DNA of 64,000 nt from Lota lota (taxonomy: Eukaryota; Chordata; Actinopteri; Gadiformes; Lotidae). Below, one piece after another: positions 1-52,185 of the stretch. A program made the translations under genes and the position numbers. The notes beneath the pieces were generated by a model. That model had not been told where the DNA came from, ran no database searches, and saw only the letters and a list, made by a program, of their open reading frames with translations. The stretch is taken from contig JACYXH010000175.1 of NCBI GenBank assembly GCA_026745465.1, positions 1,907,501-1,971,500 of the forward strand, written 5' to 3'. Each line of letters starts with the position of its first letter. Positions within the stretch are counted from its first letter, which is position 1.

Positions 1-33
<33 letters not shown>

Positions 34-1982
34 TGTGAGTAACCAAAGAGAGCTGGATCCTGACTCAAGTCTCTGTTCTCGGGAGGATTGTCAGGTACAT
101 GCACAGAAGACCTTGGCTCCCAGAGACCTTGGCTTTGATGTCGCTAAATGAAAGGCTGAAGGCAGAGATGACAATGTTGTCTGTCTGGCTGAGAGAGGGT
201 GTCTGGCTGAGAGCTGGAACTCGGTTAATAATGACATTATTATATGAGCTGAAACCTTCTTATGAGCAAGCTAACCGCCCCCGTCTGACCTAGCACAGCT
301 GGCTTTCGAGCTTCCGTTCTATAGTCGATTAAAACTGCAAGGATTTCTGTCTGGGTTGTTTGGCACAAAATAATAAAATAATCATAACTGGAATGAAACA
401 ATTGTGTTTGTGTAGTCTAAAAGACTTGGTTGGCAGGACTGAGGCATAGAGTAGATAATGATCATCATCGCTGAACACATTGTTTTGTAGCTGGTCATGA
501 GCAACATAACACGGGCTGTTTTCCCTGACACAGCTGTGCTCTTCACAAATGTTTTGGCTAGAGTGGGAGTCCATCAAAAGAAATGTGTCAAATGCAAAGA
601 CAAATATTTACGTTAGACACAAGTTTTTATGGAGTTAATGAGGGAGGCCCAGAGTCTCTCAATAGCTCTCCTTTTTAGCTAGAGGCAGGGGTGTCTGGTC
701 AGCCCATATACTTGTCCTATTATTAACCCCCCACACCCAGGCCCAATTCAGTTTCAAAGGCCTCAGTGGGACACAAAGTGGTGTCTGGCGGTCTGTTTGG
801 AACCCGCACCGTTAGTTTCTGGGGTTTTAATTCCGAGGAGGACGTGCTCTGCAAGGCCAAGCCATAAATGTAGCGGTGGTCATGTGGTGGAGCTTGTGAC
901 TGCTGCTCTGCTCTCTGAAGCTGTCTGTTTTTGGCACTCTCATCTCACCTCGGCAGCCACCCTGTTCCCTTGTCCATCCCAGTCGTAATTAGACTCATCC
1001 TTTAGCACCGCTTAACCCGGACCAATATTCAATATTTCCCCTTTTCTGCTTCCTAATCTCAATATTAATCACAAATGTACTTCAGATTAGGCTTGTTTAC
1101 ACATTGGACAATGTTTAACACATTAGCACATCCCCGAATGCCAGACGATGTCCTGAACAATTGTATGAAAGAACGAATAATAACAAATCAAGCAGTTGAG
1201 AACACTCAACTCCATATGGCGATGTGTCCGACGCAACAATACACACAATTAGTTATTTTTATATATATTGCAACATTTGAGAGACATTTTTTGTTTCAAG
1301 TCAACACTGGTATCAAGCAAACAAATTGTAGATCATCCCTTAAATTGTCAATATATGATCTGATTGCAAATTGCCACAAGCCTACTATACAATAGTAACA
1401 GAACACAGTTATATTTCACATTGGCGCTATCATGATCTCCTTTGCGTCCAGCGAAGTGCTTCTATCTGGCGAAGCTGGGATAGATGTCTGTTCTCAGCCT
1501 GCGCCGTCATCTTTGTGGTCACACGGTTTTTTGGGCATTTCATCTCGCGTTTTTCTTATCTCTTGCGGATGGGGGCTTGTGTTTTTATCTAACACGGATC
1601 GTTGCTCGCGTCTTTTTTCCTGCGAGTCGTTTTTCGCACTGCTGGGGTGGATCCCTTTAAGAGAGTGCACGAGCAACACATGTGCATGCCCGTCGGTCCG
1701 GAGTGTGTGGGCCGCATTCACAGCAGTGCCAACAAATCGGCCTACTTTGAATGGGCTAATTCTCATCCAATCCAATATGGATGTCGGCTGACAGATGGGC
1801 CCAGTGTGTTCAAAGCACAAGCCGCAGATTTAATATCCCAACCGTGCTGACCAGGGAGGGGGGGGGGGGGGGGTGGGGGGGGGATAGAGAGACCCCTATC
1901 TCACCACAGTAAAAACCTGACAGGACGGCCATCTCAGCAACTACTGCCCTCTTCCCCTCCCACCCTCTGCATGTCCCATCCT

Positions 1983-1996
1983 TCTCTCTGTCTCTC

Positions 1997-2057
<61 letters not shown>

Positions 2058-2075
2058 GTCTCTCTCTCTCTCTAT

Positions 2076-2117
<42 letters not shown>

Positions 2118-2124
2118 GTCTCTC
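1983..2124. repeat. (TC)n microsatellite
   Basis: TC-rich tract with a few TATG interruptions. It produces long spurious Ser-Leu or Arg-Glu frames. Confidence 0.95.
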
Positions 2125-2757
2125 GCGCCCTCTTTGTCTGGGTTTGGTTCTTTTTTCAGGCAGACTTGCAGAGCCGTACACGGTCTTATCAAAATAAGAC
2201 CGTGGGGGGGGGGGGGGCTTCTTACAACTATCTAAGAACGGTTGTAACCAGAACAAGTGTGGTGGCATTGGTAATGAACAACCCCCTCACACCACGCACA
2301 CTGTCAAGCTAATGCTGCAGAGGAAAAAAAAATTACCTGAACTTTAAATGACCCGTGGAGCTCTACTCGATCTCTACACTCTTGCAGGGAGTCAAGTGGC
2401 CGATACAAAAGCATGGAGGGGAGAGGGGCTCTGACAGGCTGATTTAGAGGTGCTTTCTTTTACCTATGACACACACAATCCCTGTCCGCCCTGCTCTACT
2501 GCAGGGCTGGGAGAAGAACAGCTGCGCTTATCCTGAAAGGCTATCATTTGTGTGTGTGTGGTTGTGTGTATGTGTGCAAACGGTTATGTGTCTATGGTTG
2601 TGTATTTGTTTGTTTTCCTCAGGCGCCAAACGGCCATTTGTTCAAAAAATACTATAAAATCCCTGCTTTGTCAATCACCAAGATGTCAAAAGGTTGTACC
2701 CGCACGACAGACCTCTTGCACAGCACGTGTACAATTGTGCAGTAGACAGGCACGTGT

Positions 2758-2798
<41 letters not shown>

Positions 2799-3202
2799 CC
2801 TCCAGATGGAAGTGTTTATTGAGTGCTGGGGTTCTGGCGCAGCTCTCTTATTCTGTCTGAAACACAGAAAGAGCAGTGTGGAAAACTCTTCCAATCAGAT
2901 CCATCATTTAGTTTGTGTGGATGCGCGTGTGTGCATGTGCTGGTCGCCAGATGGATATGTCTTTGCTCTTCCTGTCTTTCCCTGCTCTAATCATATCATG
3001 TCAGAGTGGCAGATTAGTCCTCCCAGATCCCCCCCCCCCTCTTGTGGAAGAGGGGGTTGGGCGATCGGGGTTGAAGTGGGCTTTGATTGTCGTGTCGGGT
3101 GGGGGGGTCAGGATCAGCACATTTTGCAGTCCCCCATTGAGTCAGGAGGGCAAAGAATATTTAAAACCCGTTTGATATTATTGTGCTCAAGTCGCATTGT
3201 GT

Positions 3203-3233
<31 letters not shown>

Positions 3234-6200
3234 GGGGGGGGACTGAAATCTGCGAATTGGAAGAAACAAACGGCCGGTTCTTTGTAACGGGTGACTCGGA
3301 TATCTGGATTAAAATGTTGATAGTCAGACATAAACCCATGATTTTCTTCCTTGTAAAATGGCTTAAATTGAAAAAAAAGTCATTTTGTCTAACCTGCAGA
3401 AACGCAGGCTTGAAACGTTTGTTTCAGTAGAAATGCCGTTCATTAAAGAGTTGTCGAGAAATCCATCATCTAATATGAGAGTGGACGTGTTCCCATGAGA
3501 TTTGACGAGTTTTCAGAGAAGGCACAGATAATCAGACAGTAGAGTCTACATGTGTGTACCAGCCCATGTTCCAAGTTGCCTAGTGTGGACCACTGACCCG
3601 ACGGTAAGTCAAGACCAGTCGTGTAGGGTGCACTGCTGAAGTTGACCCCGAATTAAAAAGTCACCTATTGGGCAGGAGCCTTTACTGTCCCTGTTCCACT
3701 CTGCATTGACTACCAACACCCGACACCCCTGCCCCCTCTCCCTGCCCTGGAGGGGGTGTCAGCCAGCTAAGCTTCTAGCTTAATCACCCAGCTAGCATAG
3801 CTCAACTGTCGGCCATTCCTGCCTGACATTGAGGCACCGCTGCTATTCCTCGCCATTTGACCCCCTCCACCACTTCTTCAACCTTTTTTTTTATTTTTCT
3901 TTTTCTTTTTTACATACTTTTCCCCTTCATCTGGATTTGCGATCTGGTCTTTTCCTTCCTTTGCACTGGCCGGCCCACCTACTATCGAAGGAAGTCATAG
4001 ATTGCGGCCCCTGATGTCATTGACAAGAAGGGGTGGGTGTGTCATCGGCTTGGTTTGTTGGGAGGGGGGGGGAGGTCACAACAGGGTCTAGCAGAGGAAG
4101 AGGAGAGTGTTTGAAAAGCGGGGAGTATAAACAGAGGTTTCCTGTTAACTGGGGCCCATCATGTGGGAGTGAAGGGGTCTGGTTTAGTTTAAAGCAAGGC
4201 TCTAGTGTTACAGGGATGGTGGGGGGGAGTAGGACAGAGGCAGCATGGTTACAGGTTGCAGGAATGTTGCCATGGCTTGGTCATGGATAAGGGGCTGGCC
4301 GAACGATGTGCAACCAAGTTGCAAGAGATACTGTGAACAGATGCAACAATTTAGCCTTACTGTTAAGAGAAGGCTTACCGAAGGTTAATGTTACTGTCAA
4401 TCAACATCCGGGACCAATTGAATAGCGTGGAGTGTACTGAAGAAGAATGAAAGTACAGTGCCTCATTTTACAGCCTTTGTGTTAAATAATAGAGTTCAGA
4501 TGGAACACTTTATCCTTCAAATATTGCTTGCTTTGTTTTTACTGCTTTCTTGTCTTTCTTGTCTCTGAACACGGGTTGCATTCAAATGAACAGAAACTGA
4601 TAAAGGTTAAATGGATAATAACATAATCAATGATAACTGCTTTCCAACTTGGATTACTAGCTGTCATGCTGGTTAAAACTCTTCATCCCATCAGTCTGTC
4701 CTTGGTTATTGGGTTTGTGAACAGTGTATTATATAGCATTTGGCTGCTTTCTATTCACCATTCAAGGCTTTTTTTTTTTTTTCTTGGAAGGGGAAAGGCT
4801 GTCCCCTTGTATTTCACTTGCTGGTCTTTGTTGTGGTGTGGTCCTACACAGGGGCCGGGCTACAGAGTTGACTGCACACACAAGCACCCTTACAAAGGAA
4901 ACTATACAGCCATTATGGAGCCAAGGGGGCCAACCACCTTAAGAACAGGCTGGTTGGCATGGGAGAAAATGAACCCAACGCACACAATGGCCCACCTTTG
5001 TCTTGATCTGGTCACATCTGACTCGCTGCTATTAAATATTAGCAATGTTTTTCCTTTTTCATGCATAGTAAATAAGAGCATTATTTGTACAGGGAACTCT
5101 ATTGATTTACAACGTGCCTTTTCTCAACATGGAGCCTGTTAAACAGCAGCCGCTGCGTGCTGTCTACCCCCTGTGTGATGTGTGAGAGGAATGTCATAGG
5201 CCAGCCTGAGCCACAGGTATCATGGGTGGTGGTGGAGGGTGGCTGGCGGGGGCGGGGTGGCACACCATTGTGCTCAGCCCTGAAGCATGACTCTTAGATT
5301 TATATCTGCACAATGAATAGAGGCCAATTCCTCTGAACCCCGGGGACTCTAACAGAAGAGCAGGAGGATACTTGTCATTTTAAAACCGAAATGAAATGAG
5401 GTTAACCCACCACCTCCACTGCTCTATATCTATCCTAGCCCTTCTTAATTCAATCCTCTCTCTTTACATGACCTCTAAATTTTTCCAAACCCTAAATCTT
5501 TCCATTGTCTATACATCTACCCTGCTGTTTTATTGGTCTTTTTCCCCATTTGTATAATATATTTTCCCCGACCATGGTTCTTGTGGATGTTTATCCTTGG
5601 TAGTGTGTGAGTACGTTTTTTGGCCCCGCATTCCCAGGATTTAGGCTCCACTAGGAGGGAGTGCAGGAGCGTGTTTAGCCCTCCGGCTGGGCAGGCAAAG
5701 ATGGCCGACACTGTGCTTGGCTCAGCTTCCCTCTACTCAGTTTTGTGCCGTGTGGCTGAGTGGAATTTCCCCCCATGCAGCCAGCTTTGTGGTTCTTTGC
5801 ACATTCTCTCCGTCGTGACAATGAGCATTTGAGCATATATTTGCTCTCATCATCTCGGCTCACTGATGACTTGGATATCGATGTTGGTTAATGTTTAAAA
5901 ACAAGCGTTTCCTTCTGATTGTCCCTGGCTTCGTAGGAAGTTATGACAGATTGTAAATGTAGTGCGTGTGTGTGTCCGGTTGGTACAAACACGAGTGTGT
6001 CTTGAGACACTGCCAGCCTGTATTTCTCCATTAGTGTTTAACTCATAACCTTTGTGTTTGAGCAAATCCATTTTGATTCTGTGGTTTTACAGGCAGAAAA
6101 TGAGCTGTTCAGGTAGCACCCTTACAGCGTTTACAATCTCCTAAAAGCATTAATTATGGAGGAGTGCTGGTTGACTGCTTGTTCTTCCACAACAGGCGGC

Positions 6201-6310
6201 CTGTATCTAGAAGGCAACAATATCTCCGTACATGAAGAGACAAGGGCCTGCAACAGCTAGGATAAGGAGGGGGTTGGGGAGGAGGGGCATGACGTCATCT
6301 CGACTCTCTA

Positions 6311-6435
<125 letters not shown>

Positions 6436-7801
6436 AGGGACAGACACAGACAGACAGAAAATGGAAAGAAATCAGGCAGAACACAAATGTAGGCTGACTG
6501 ACTTTGTGCCAGCTGCTGTTTAAGCACATCCAGCCTCATACACATTCACCTTACCTCCCTCCTCTTCAGTCTCAGATGAAAAAGAACAGGGTTGAAATGA
6601 GAGTGAGAGGGAGAGAGCGAGGCAGCAAATGAAGTGCATTAAGGATAGAGAGAGAGAGAGAAGAAGAAAACAGAGGTAGGTTAGATGAATATCTTGGCTG
6701 CCTATAGTCAGCTGCCTGCTCTCCCTCTCTTCGTCTCTCGTCCTCTCTTGCTCCATGACATAACCGAACAATGTACTTAAGGGCTTGAAATATATTTTCA
6801 CTGACCTCATGCTCCTTTAACACAGTGACAGCCACACACACACACACACACACACACAGGGAGAGAAAGGCATCGGCTGTAAAATCAAGGTTGTAAAATC
6901 ACTGCTGTTTAGATCGCTTGGATTAACATGGCTCCGCCTCCTGTCTCTACAGTCCTGGGTGGTGTTCGTGGTCGGTCTTCAGGGGCTGTGTACGTGCACT
7001 GCAATGCACACACAGCAGCGGTGTGCCTGTTTGAAAGAGGGCTGTGTGTCCACTAGTGGCAGGGCTGTGTCACAGTCCGACAACCAATCATAATGCAGTG
7101 CTGGCTCAAATGTCCCCTGAAAGCACTGTGCCAGATGTCCAATTGGGCTCCTGTCTAGGCACATTAAATATTTTACACCATGGAGAAATGTGTGTTTTTG
7201 CCCTTTTCTTCTATCACCCCAGACTTGGCATGGGTATCCACTGTTTATTTTTATCCTCCCTCTCATTCTCCTACTGTCTCCTTTTCCCTTTCTTTTCCTT
7301 ACATTCTCTGTATTTCTTTCCTCCTTCATTGACTGACACTTGCTCCTTGCTCTCCTTGCCTCAGCGATGCCACTTGCTGGTTGATTTTAAGAATAACAGG
7401 TGCTCACGTTCACATGCATTATAGCAAATGCCCTCTAGGTGGCAGCATTCAAAGAGTATCTTTATCCAGACATGGTGGTGGGGATACTTCACCCATGGGA
7501 TGCAGCAGTCTGAAATCATTAGCCTTGTGGAAGTAATCAATGATCTCTCTCTCTCTCTCTCTCTCTCTCGCGCTCTCTCTCTCTCTCTCTCGTTCTCTCT
7601 ATATATATAGATATGCATATGTACTCACACTCTTTATTTTTCCTGGCTGTTATCCAGGAGGCCTATTTGTAATGTTGATAAGACACAATAATGTTTAATT
7701 CACTGTGTGATACTGTGGTAAACGTTCTCTTTTACTTTTAATCATCTGCTTTGCAGCGCACCACGCTCGATCACTCATCTCCCTCTCTCTCTGTTTTGTA
7801 G

Positions 7802-45133
<37,332 letters not shown>

Positions 45134-46449
45134 GAGCCTGCCCCATCCCCCGGTTCCCTGAGGGGGGAGGAACCTGACAGACTGAGACGCAGCAGGACGT
45201 TGTTACAGACTGGTCTTGGGGAGGAAGGCAAGAGCTCCTTTGAACACACATTCAGTCACCAAGCGCAGAGCGGACGAGTGGATCATCTGAGAACTGTTTG
45301 TTTTGGCTTATGTTCCTGTCCATGGACCTTTTTTTTCATTATTGATTTTCAAGACATTGACTTTCTTTGGTATATAGCCAATAGTAACAACATTCTCAAG
45401 ACTCCTGCATGACAAACTTCCTTGACATTTTTTTGTAGGTGCTAGAACAAGACACTGTGCTTATCAATGACAACAACAAAAAATATTTTAAAAAAATGAG
45501 ACCGGTCAGACAGTTTATGGAAAATATACAAGTGCTATTCTTAAATTCAACATTTATTTTAATACATCGTTGGGTTTTTTCATAATTTTAAGAAAAGCTA
45601 CAGCATGGCATTTCTGAGTCTGTAAATAGTATATATAAACATATAATTATTATTATAATTATTATTATTACTACTAGGTGTGGACTCCAACCCAAGTCGT
45701 CTCAACCTCCAGTACATTTGTTTTGTTTTTTGAAGCATTATCCCTTGTTTCAGAGGGGAAAACCAAGGCATTACACAGGCAACCAACCTTTTTATTGTTG
45801 TCGTTTTTTTCCCCCTGCGAGTCATGTTTTAATGTGGACTTATCTCATTCATTCATTCATCAATTTGTTCATCACACACAACATTGCGAGAGGCACCTGA
45901 GTGTTAGACTGTGCGAACTCGGTGTGAGTTTAAATGAATTGAAAACACTTGAAAAGGTGATGCTGTGGTCACCAAGGCTCCTGTGAAGAAAACACTTTGG
46001 CCGACGGGGAGGAAAGAAAAGACAAATTGCACTGACGGAACATCTTTGACCTCCATCCATTGGATTTTAATGCTTCACTTGTAAAGCTGAGAAATGTGTC
46101 GCAACATATTTACATTTTGGGCCGAACTGAGGAATAACTAGAGGGTAAATCCTCCATGTTCTTTTAACGCCTGTTCTATAGAAACAGATTTTAACATTTC
46201 ACCACAACTGCAACTGGAGCCCAAAAAGACATTTTCAGATGGTTTGGTCCTCAGCCAGTGCCATAAGATATGGTGTTGCTCAAACCAAGTTCTGTATTAC
46301 GGTTCATGCCGTCATGGGTCATCCTCCATCTTGGCTGTTGACTGTGACACTACGGAGCAGAGGGGGGTGTAGGGTTGTGTCCCCTGCACCCAGGACCCCA
46401 AGAGAGGGACCACCAGCCTCTTCCATTCCTCTGTGGAGGATGTGTTGAG

Positions 46450-46579
<130 letters not shown>

Positions 46580-47328
46580 ATCACTGACTGTTACATGTAT
46601 GCTCACCTATCAAACCAGTATGTGTACGCCCATGTGTGATTTCTCTCTGGGCTCCCTGCCTTAGCATACGTAACAAGGTTTTTGGTGTTCCTTGCATTGT
46701 TTATTCAATGCACCAATAACTAGTTATTTTTCTTTTATACTTTATATTGATACCCGGTAAACTGTGGCTACACTCGTTTTATATTATTATCGTTTATCCG
46801 CGCACACATGCAGAGGTAGGGCTCTTATGTTTGGAAGATATCACACTATCAAACGTGTTTGGATGCTTGCGGACGTAGGCCAGCTTATGTCCCTTAATAA
46901 TTAAGTCTGGCAAGCCCCGAGAGAATCTGTTTGTCACTTCATCTCAGTCATCTTCTACCCGTTTCTCTCTTTCTCTCGGTCTGTCTCGATGTCTCTCTCA
47001 CTATGTCTGTTTCGATGTCTCTCCATATCCTTCCTGCCTCAACCCCCCTGCCTTCCAAGGCCCTCTTTTCGTGTCTCCAAGAAGCTTTGATGTTAAGTGT
47101 TGTCAATGGTTTAGCTTCTTGTTTCAAAGCGGCAATAGCAGAATGTAAATTCTGACTGCTAAGATTTATATATATACTGGTTATCTTGAAGCTTATTGTA
47201 CATACTAGTAGTTGCCATGGGATGACACAATGTAAACAAAAAGTAGAAATAATAAGAACAATTGTGAGTCCTGTGTTCTCTCCATTTGAGTATTTTGTAT
47301 TTTTTTTGGGAAAAATGTGTGGAATTAA

Positions 47329-47334
47329 AATAAA
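47329..47334 (+). terminator. rere: Candidate RERE poly(A) signal
   Basis: AATAAA about 2.2 kb after the stop codon, with an upstream T tract and downstream GT-rich sequence. Confidence 0.6.
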
Positions 47335-49149
47335 TGACTAAGTTACACCACATCACATGAGTTTATGTCCTTTAAGTAAAGCTGTGCTTGCTGATGTTCG
47401 TATGTGATTCTTTGTTATAGTGATGAACAATAACCGCAATACTGCAATCTCTGTATCCTTAACCGGTTTCTTTGTAGTGCACTCTATTTTACCCCCATCA
47501 CTGACTGCAAGGCTAATGTGTTTTAAAAGGTCACTTTATTATACCACTGCCTGAATCATTCACTATGTGGTTGTAAACTTTAATTGTGCCTCAATCTAGC
47601 AAAAAATAATAATTGTTTGCTTGTTTTAAAGGCCTACTCACATAATACCAATATTATAGATTTGCGTGATAATACAAGTTTTTTTTTTAGATTACCAGGA
47701 TAGCAAATTATCAATGTATTTTTGTTACCAATTTCTCCACTTCCCCATTGCAGATATATTTATATTTCTTGGTCTTTGTGAGACTCGGGTTGGGGAAATG
47801 GCAGCCTAGTGCTGCAGGCTGTTTAGTATAATAACATCAAAGCACAGCTAAGCCCGAAGCAACAGCTACTCTGCTGAGATGTGGAGTGCTATCTGTCGGC
47901 CAGCGCTGTCATTTCATCCTGGTTGGGGGAGTGATAGACCAGCAATCTGTTATGAGGCGCCATGCCGCGATGGCTGTCATAGTGCGAGGGAGCCATTATT
48001 TCTACTCTGCTTTCTGAAATAATGCCCTGTCCTCTGGAGAGAGCAGGAGAAATGGAGGTTGCTTGTTTGCTCTATCCCGAGGCTGTCATGCGACGAAAGG
48101 GAGAGGTGCTGCTGCCTATTGTTACCAGCTCCCCTTGCCTTCCCCAAAAGACACAACAAGACGTCAGAAACAATGCAGCGCTGTGCTGCTTGAATAATTC
48201 ATCTTTCGTTCTCCTCCTCGAAGATGGAGTGACTGTGATTCGTGTCAGCTCAAATCCTTTTTATAAGACTCTGTGTACCCCTCAAGCAGCCTCAAGACGA
48301 GACACACACATTGTCTGCCCGAATACATCTCCTAGCTCTTCCTGAGACTGAACAGCAATATGTATTGTGTTACCGCGCCAAGTTTGTATTGTCTGGGCGC
48401 ACACAATTTCAGATGTAAAACCTTATTTGTTTTCTACTCCCGCTGTCCTTTTTTTCCCCCTGCTTCTTGTTGCTGCTCCGGTGGGCCTGCCGCTGAACGT
48501 TATGCTAGGATCTCTGCTAGGATGTCACTAGCAGTGTGTTTGGTTTGAAGTTAGTGGTGGTGGGTCGCTCTGTTGCTGAGCAGGTCTCTGCTTATCCCAG
48601 TCTCTTGTGGTCACAGCCGGGGAGAGACACACTTCTACTGAGTGTGTGTGTGTGGCCGCTCTGTGTTGGGCAAACCTCAACAAATGTTTCTAGTTTTCTA
48701 TTTCCTGTTCTAAGTATGTTATTAGTGGCAGTGTAGACCGACCACAAACACACACACACACACACACACACACGCATATAACTTGTACTGCCTTGCTCAC
48801 ATATCAGTTAATAACAGAAGAATAGAGGGAACTATAATATTCCATTAATCTATTCATATTCATATAATCTATTCATATTGTAATTTATATTCCTCTTTTA
48901 AATTCTGATCCAGTCATTCTAATGCATTGTGCAGTTTGTTGATACTGAATGAATAACCAAGGAAACCATAACATTTAATGAAAAGCAATCCAGACGGCAA
49001 ATTAGTTTTTCCGTGAAATAGTGCAAGCCATTTAAAAATATACAACAGTCAATTTGTTCAAGTGTTTGCAGTATCACAACATTCAACTTCAAACTACCTC
49101 GGATCCCTGTTGGGGGTGGGGGGGGGGGGGGGGGGGGGGGGGGGTGGGA

Positions 49150-49184
49150 GATGCGTCTACGACAAAGAATGTCGTAGACGCATC
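49150..49184. repeat. Perfect 14-bp hairpin next to a G run
   Basis: GATGCGTCTACGAC pairs exactly with GTCGTAGACGCATC across the 7-nt loop AAAGAAT. Confidence 0.9.
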
Positions 49185-49586
49185 CTATTAAAATATATGA
49201 ATAAAGGGCCCATGAAGAACACTGGATCTGCATCTGTTAAAAAAACACAAAAACGAATGCACCACCAAGATCATTACACCTATTTACAGTTTTTTATTTA
49301 CTGCAGCAACTAGTATAGTGACCCCCCCCCCCCCCCCCCCCCCCCCCCCGCCCGCCCTGCACACACAGCATACTCCAGATCCATCGCTAATTGCCTCGTT
49401 TGTAGTTCTTCTGAATCCCCCAACCACCACCACCACCACACACACACAAATTCCTCAAGATGGTTCCTGTAATCATGGCCTGCTGTTCTGCATCAGGCGG
49501 TGCAGATGTTTCATCTCAGTTTAGGATACTGCTCAGGTGGCTGTAAGTAATGTCAAACTTTAACCAGTAGAGCTTGTGTGTCAGTC

Positions 49587-49590
<4 letters not shown>

Positions 49591-49666
<76 letters not shown>
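49591..49666. repeat. (TG)n microsatellite
   Basis: 38 TG units in the intergenic region. Confidence 0.95.
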
Positions 49667-49667
<1 letters not shown>

Positions 49668-50063
49668 TCTGAAACTGTGAAGTCACAATTCCAGACCACA
49701 CACACCCACAGAGCTTCTCGTGCATGAATAAACGACTTCCCCTTCGTCAGTGCAATTGACCTGCGACGTCTCACATTCCTAAGTGTTCCCAATGGATTAA
49801 AACCACTGTTTAGAAATGTATCCCACTATACATCAGTAAAAAGTAGGAAAAATGTTTGTAGCCAGTGGAGCTCTGGTGTGGTTGTAACGCACATAGACTA
49901 TATATCATACAGATTAAAGTGACTTTCCAATTGTGTACATTGGTAGAAACAACATACTTTTTTCACACCAAAAAAAAAAAAAGATTCATAACAGTACATG
50001 CTCGGTGGCTGGCATGTGGCTTACATCCCAGTAGGATAGATTGATATTGAAATATCATCTTTA

Positions 50064-50090
50064 TATTAGGTCTCTAATAGAGACCTAATA
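50064..50090. repeat. Perfect 12-bp palindrome with 3-nt loop
   Basis: TATTAGGTCTCT, AAT, AGAGACCTAATA. No T tract follows, and the setting is eukaryotic, so it is not a bacterial-type terminator. Confidence 0.85.
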
Positions 50091-52059
50091 GATAATAATC
50101 CCGGAGGTTAGGGGGTGATGGGCATATGACGCCATTGACATGCGACCACATGCAATGGACTGTTACATTGAATAAAACTAAATTTCTATGGGCTTGAGAA
50201 TTGTTTGAAACAATTGGGATAATGTATGTACACAACTCAACAAAATATATAACATAGTTCCAGACGTTTTTAATGTTAATGTGTTAATGTTTCCTTTACC
50301 TTTAACGTCTCTCTTGAGCAGCCCTTTGGGTCAGGGTGGTGCAGTGCATGATTTAATTCAGCCCTTTCTCTTCTCTCCACTCCCCTCCTTTTCCCCTCCA
50401 CCCTTCTCTCCTCCTTTACCCTCATTTTCCCTTCTCTGTCCTGCCTTCTCCCCTCCTCTTCCTTATCCCCTCTCCTGTTAAAGCGTTCCAGGTTGGTGGC
50501 TGGCAGATGTAACTGATTTAGCAGCTGTTGAGGCAAGGCAGCCAGAGCCTGTAGCATATGCTCTGGTCAGAACAAAGAACGGTACACCATCGCCACGCAG
50601 GCTACAGCCGCCGCAGCGAGAAGCAGCGTGCTACAACGGGAACGGCAGTAAACGATACACCGCTGTGTAGGTCTAGCACTACCGTTCTTTTTTATCTTGA
50701 TATTGCCTTCAATTTGTTTTGTAAGCTTTTTTTATTTGAAAGTCTCCCCCCCCCCCCCCCCCCCCCCCCCCCCCGTACTTGATTAAACCGCCCTGTTCGG
50801 GGAGAGCAGGCCGTGCTTCAACTCATGCGTTTTTCATTCTCTCCAAGGACGGCTACATCGCGCCCTCTAGTGGGACGGTGTGAATAGTTCACCATATATA
50901 TATATATATATATATATACATACTTAACATTTTTATTAAAAAAAAAATAAAAATTGAAGTGTAATATGAAGATATGACTGACCTTCTGAGGGAAAAGTAT
51001 CTTCCTCTTGCAATAGTCTTTTCGGTCCGCCATCACGTCCACAAAACCAAAGAGAGCAAAATAGACCTACGTGTTTCTGTAAATTTGTTAATATGAAATG
51101 TCTGAAATTGTGTAGACCTAATTCTTTTTTTTATATAGTCACCATAGAAACTGACTTGCACAACTCCTATCTATCATACTAGTTGTGCAGATAAAACTTT
51201 AACTTTAGAAACTGGCAAAAATGAAGCCAACTTCCTAGGTGTGCTTTGGTTCTTTTATTTATTTCGCCAGTGGTGAAAACATGTATTCAACATAAAATGC
51301 TGTATATTTAAACTCTTATCTTAACTCTTAACATATCTTTTCCAGGGCCCAAACGTGGTACATATGTCAAAAGCACAGGCGTAGAAGAGGATAAATAACA
51401 TAAAAAAAACTGATTGCTAAGACCTGTGAATAGTCACTTGTTAAAGCACAAATAAAATAAAAAGATTTAAGGACAGTAAAGTGCATTATTTCAACAAAAT
51501 ATTATCATGCATTTCTACATAAAAACACATTCAGTTGTGGCCGTCCATGATCAATTCAGTATACTCCAGGTATGCTGAATACTTAGGCCTTTCTGTGTGG
51601 TTCAAAAATGTATTAATCTAACCAGTAATTAGGTTATTAGAACAGACTCCAATAACTCCAATATGCTCAACATAAAGCAATACACCTAATATCAAATAAA
51701 CGGTTAGATTAAGAACTTTTACAATTACTAAAAGACCATTACGACGTACCATAAAGTAAAAAAAATGATGGTAAAATACGCTATTACTGACTAATTCACC
51801 TTAAAAAGAAATCGTTTCCAAGTCAGAATCTGTGAACTTGATTAACATGTACTCTCAGACCAATTCTTAATACACATTTATATTCCTCTTTAGTTAAATC
51901 AAAAGGAAGTTTAACTTTAGAAAGACTACATCAACCTTTAAGAGTCCGACTGAGATCATCTTACTGACGTTCCTTCCTGAACTATAGCAGTCTCTGCTGA
52001 CCTCTTGTGGTGACCTCGAGTTATTCAGGTCACCCAACACTCCGGAGGACACCCTCGAT

Positions 52060-52173
52060 ATGCCACGCTTTAGCAAGACGCTAATCGCATTGCAAATGAC
52101 ACTTAGCAACTACAGAATGGATCCCCGCCACCATTCAAACAAAAAGAGGTTCATGGACCCTTTGTGTTCTGAG
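52060..52173 (+). CDS. Weak candidate first coding exon on the + strand
   Basis: An ATG opens 38 codons (MPRFSKTLIALQMTLSNYRM, then DPRHHSNKKRFMDPLCSE) running straight into a strong donor GAG|GTAAGT. A second in-frame ATG (52117) has A at -3 and G at +4. No homologue is recognised and no downstream partner exon was found. It would be transcribed antisense into the channel gene. Possibly chance. Confidence 0.2.
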
Positions 52174-52185
52174 GTAAGTTTGATG

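Larger units (their letters stand above)
47356..52185. other. Intergenic region between convergent genes
   Basis: Contains a complex, repeat-poor part (about 47760-48300), CA at 48748-48773, a G run (49112-49144) abutting a perfect hairpin, a C run (49322-49349), TG at 49591-49666, a short palindrome at 50064-50090, a C run (50746-50774), TA at 50894-50918 and AT-rich DNA to about 51900. No protein or RNA gene is supported apart from the weak exon at 52060. Confidence 0.7.

Noticed and set aside
1810..2268. 152-codon Arg-Glu-rich minus-strand frame
   Set aside because: Produced by a TC microsatellite. RE repeats here are not the RERE protein's repeats, and no exon borders exist.
50064..50090. 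Intrinsic terminator
   Set aside because: Hairpin without a T tract in a eukaryotic genome; better described as a palindrome.
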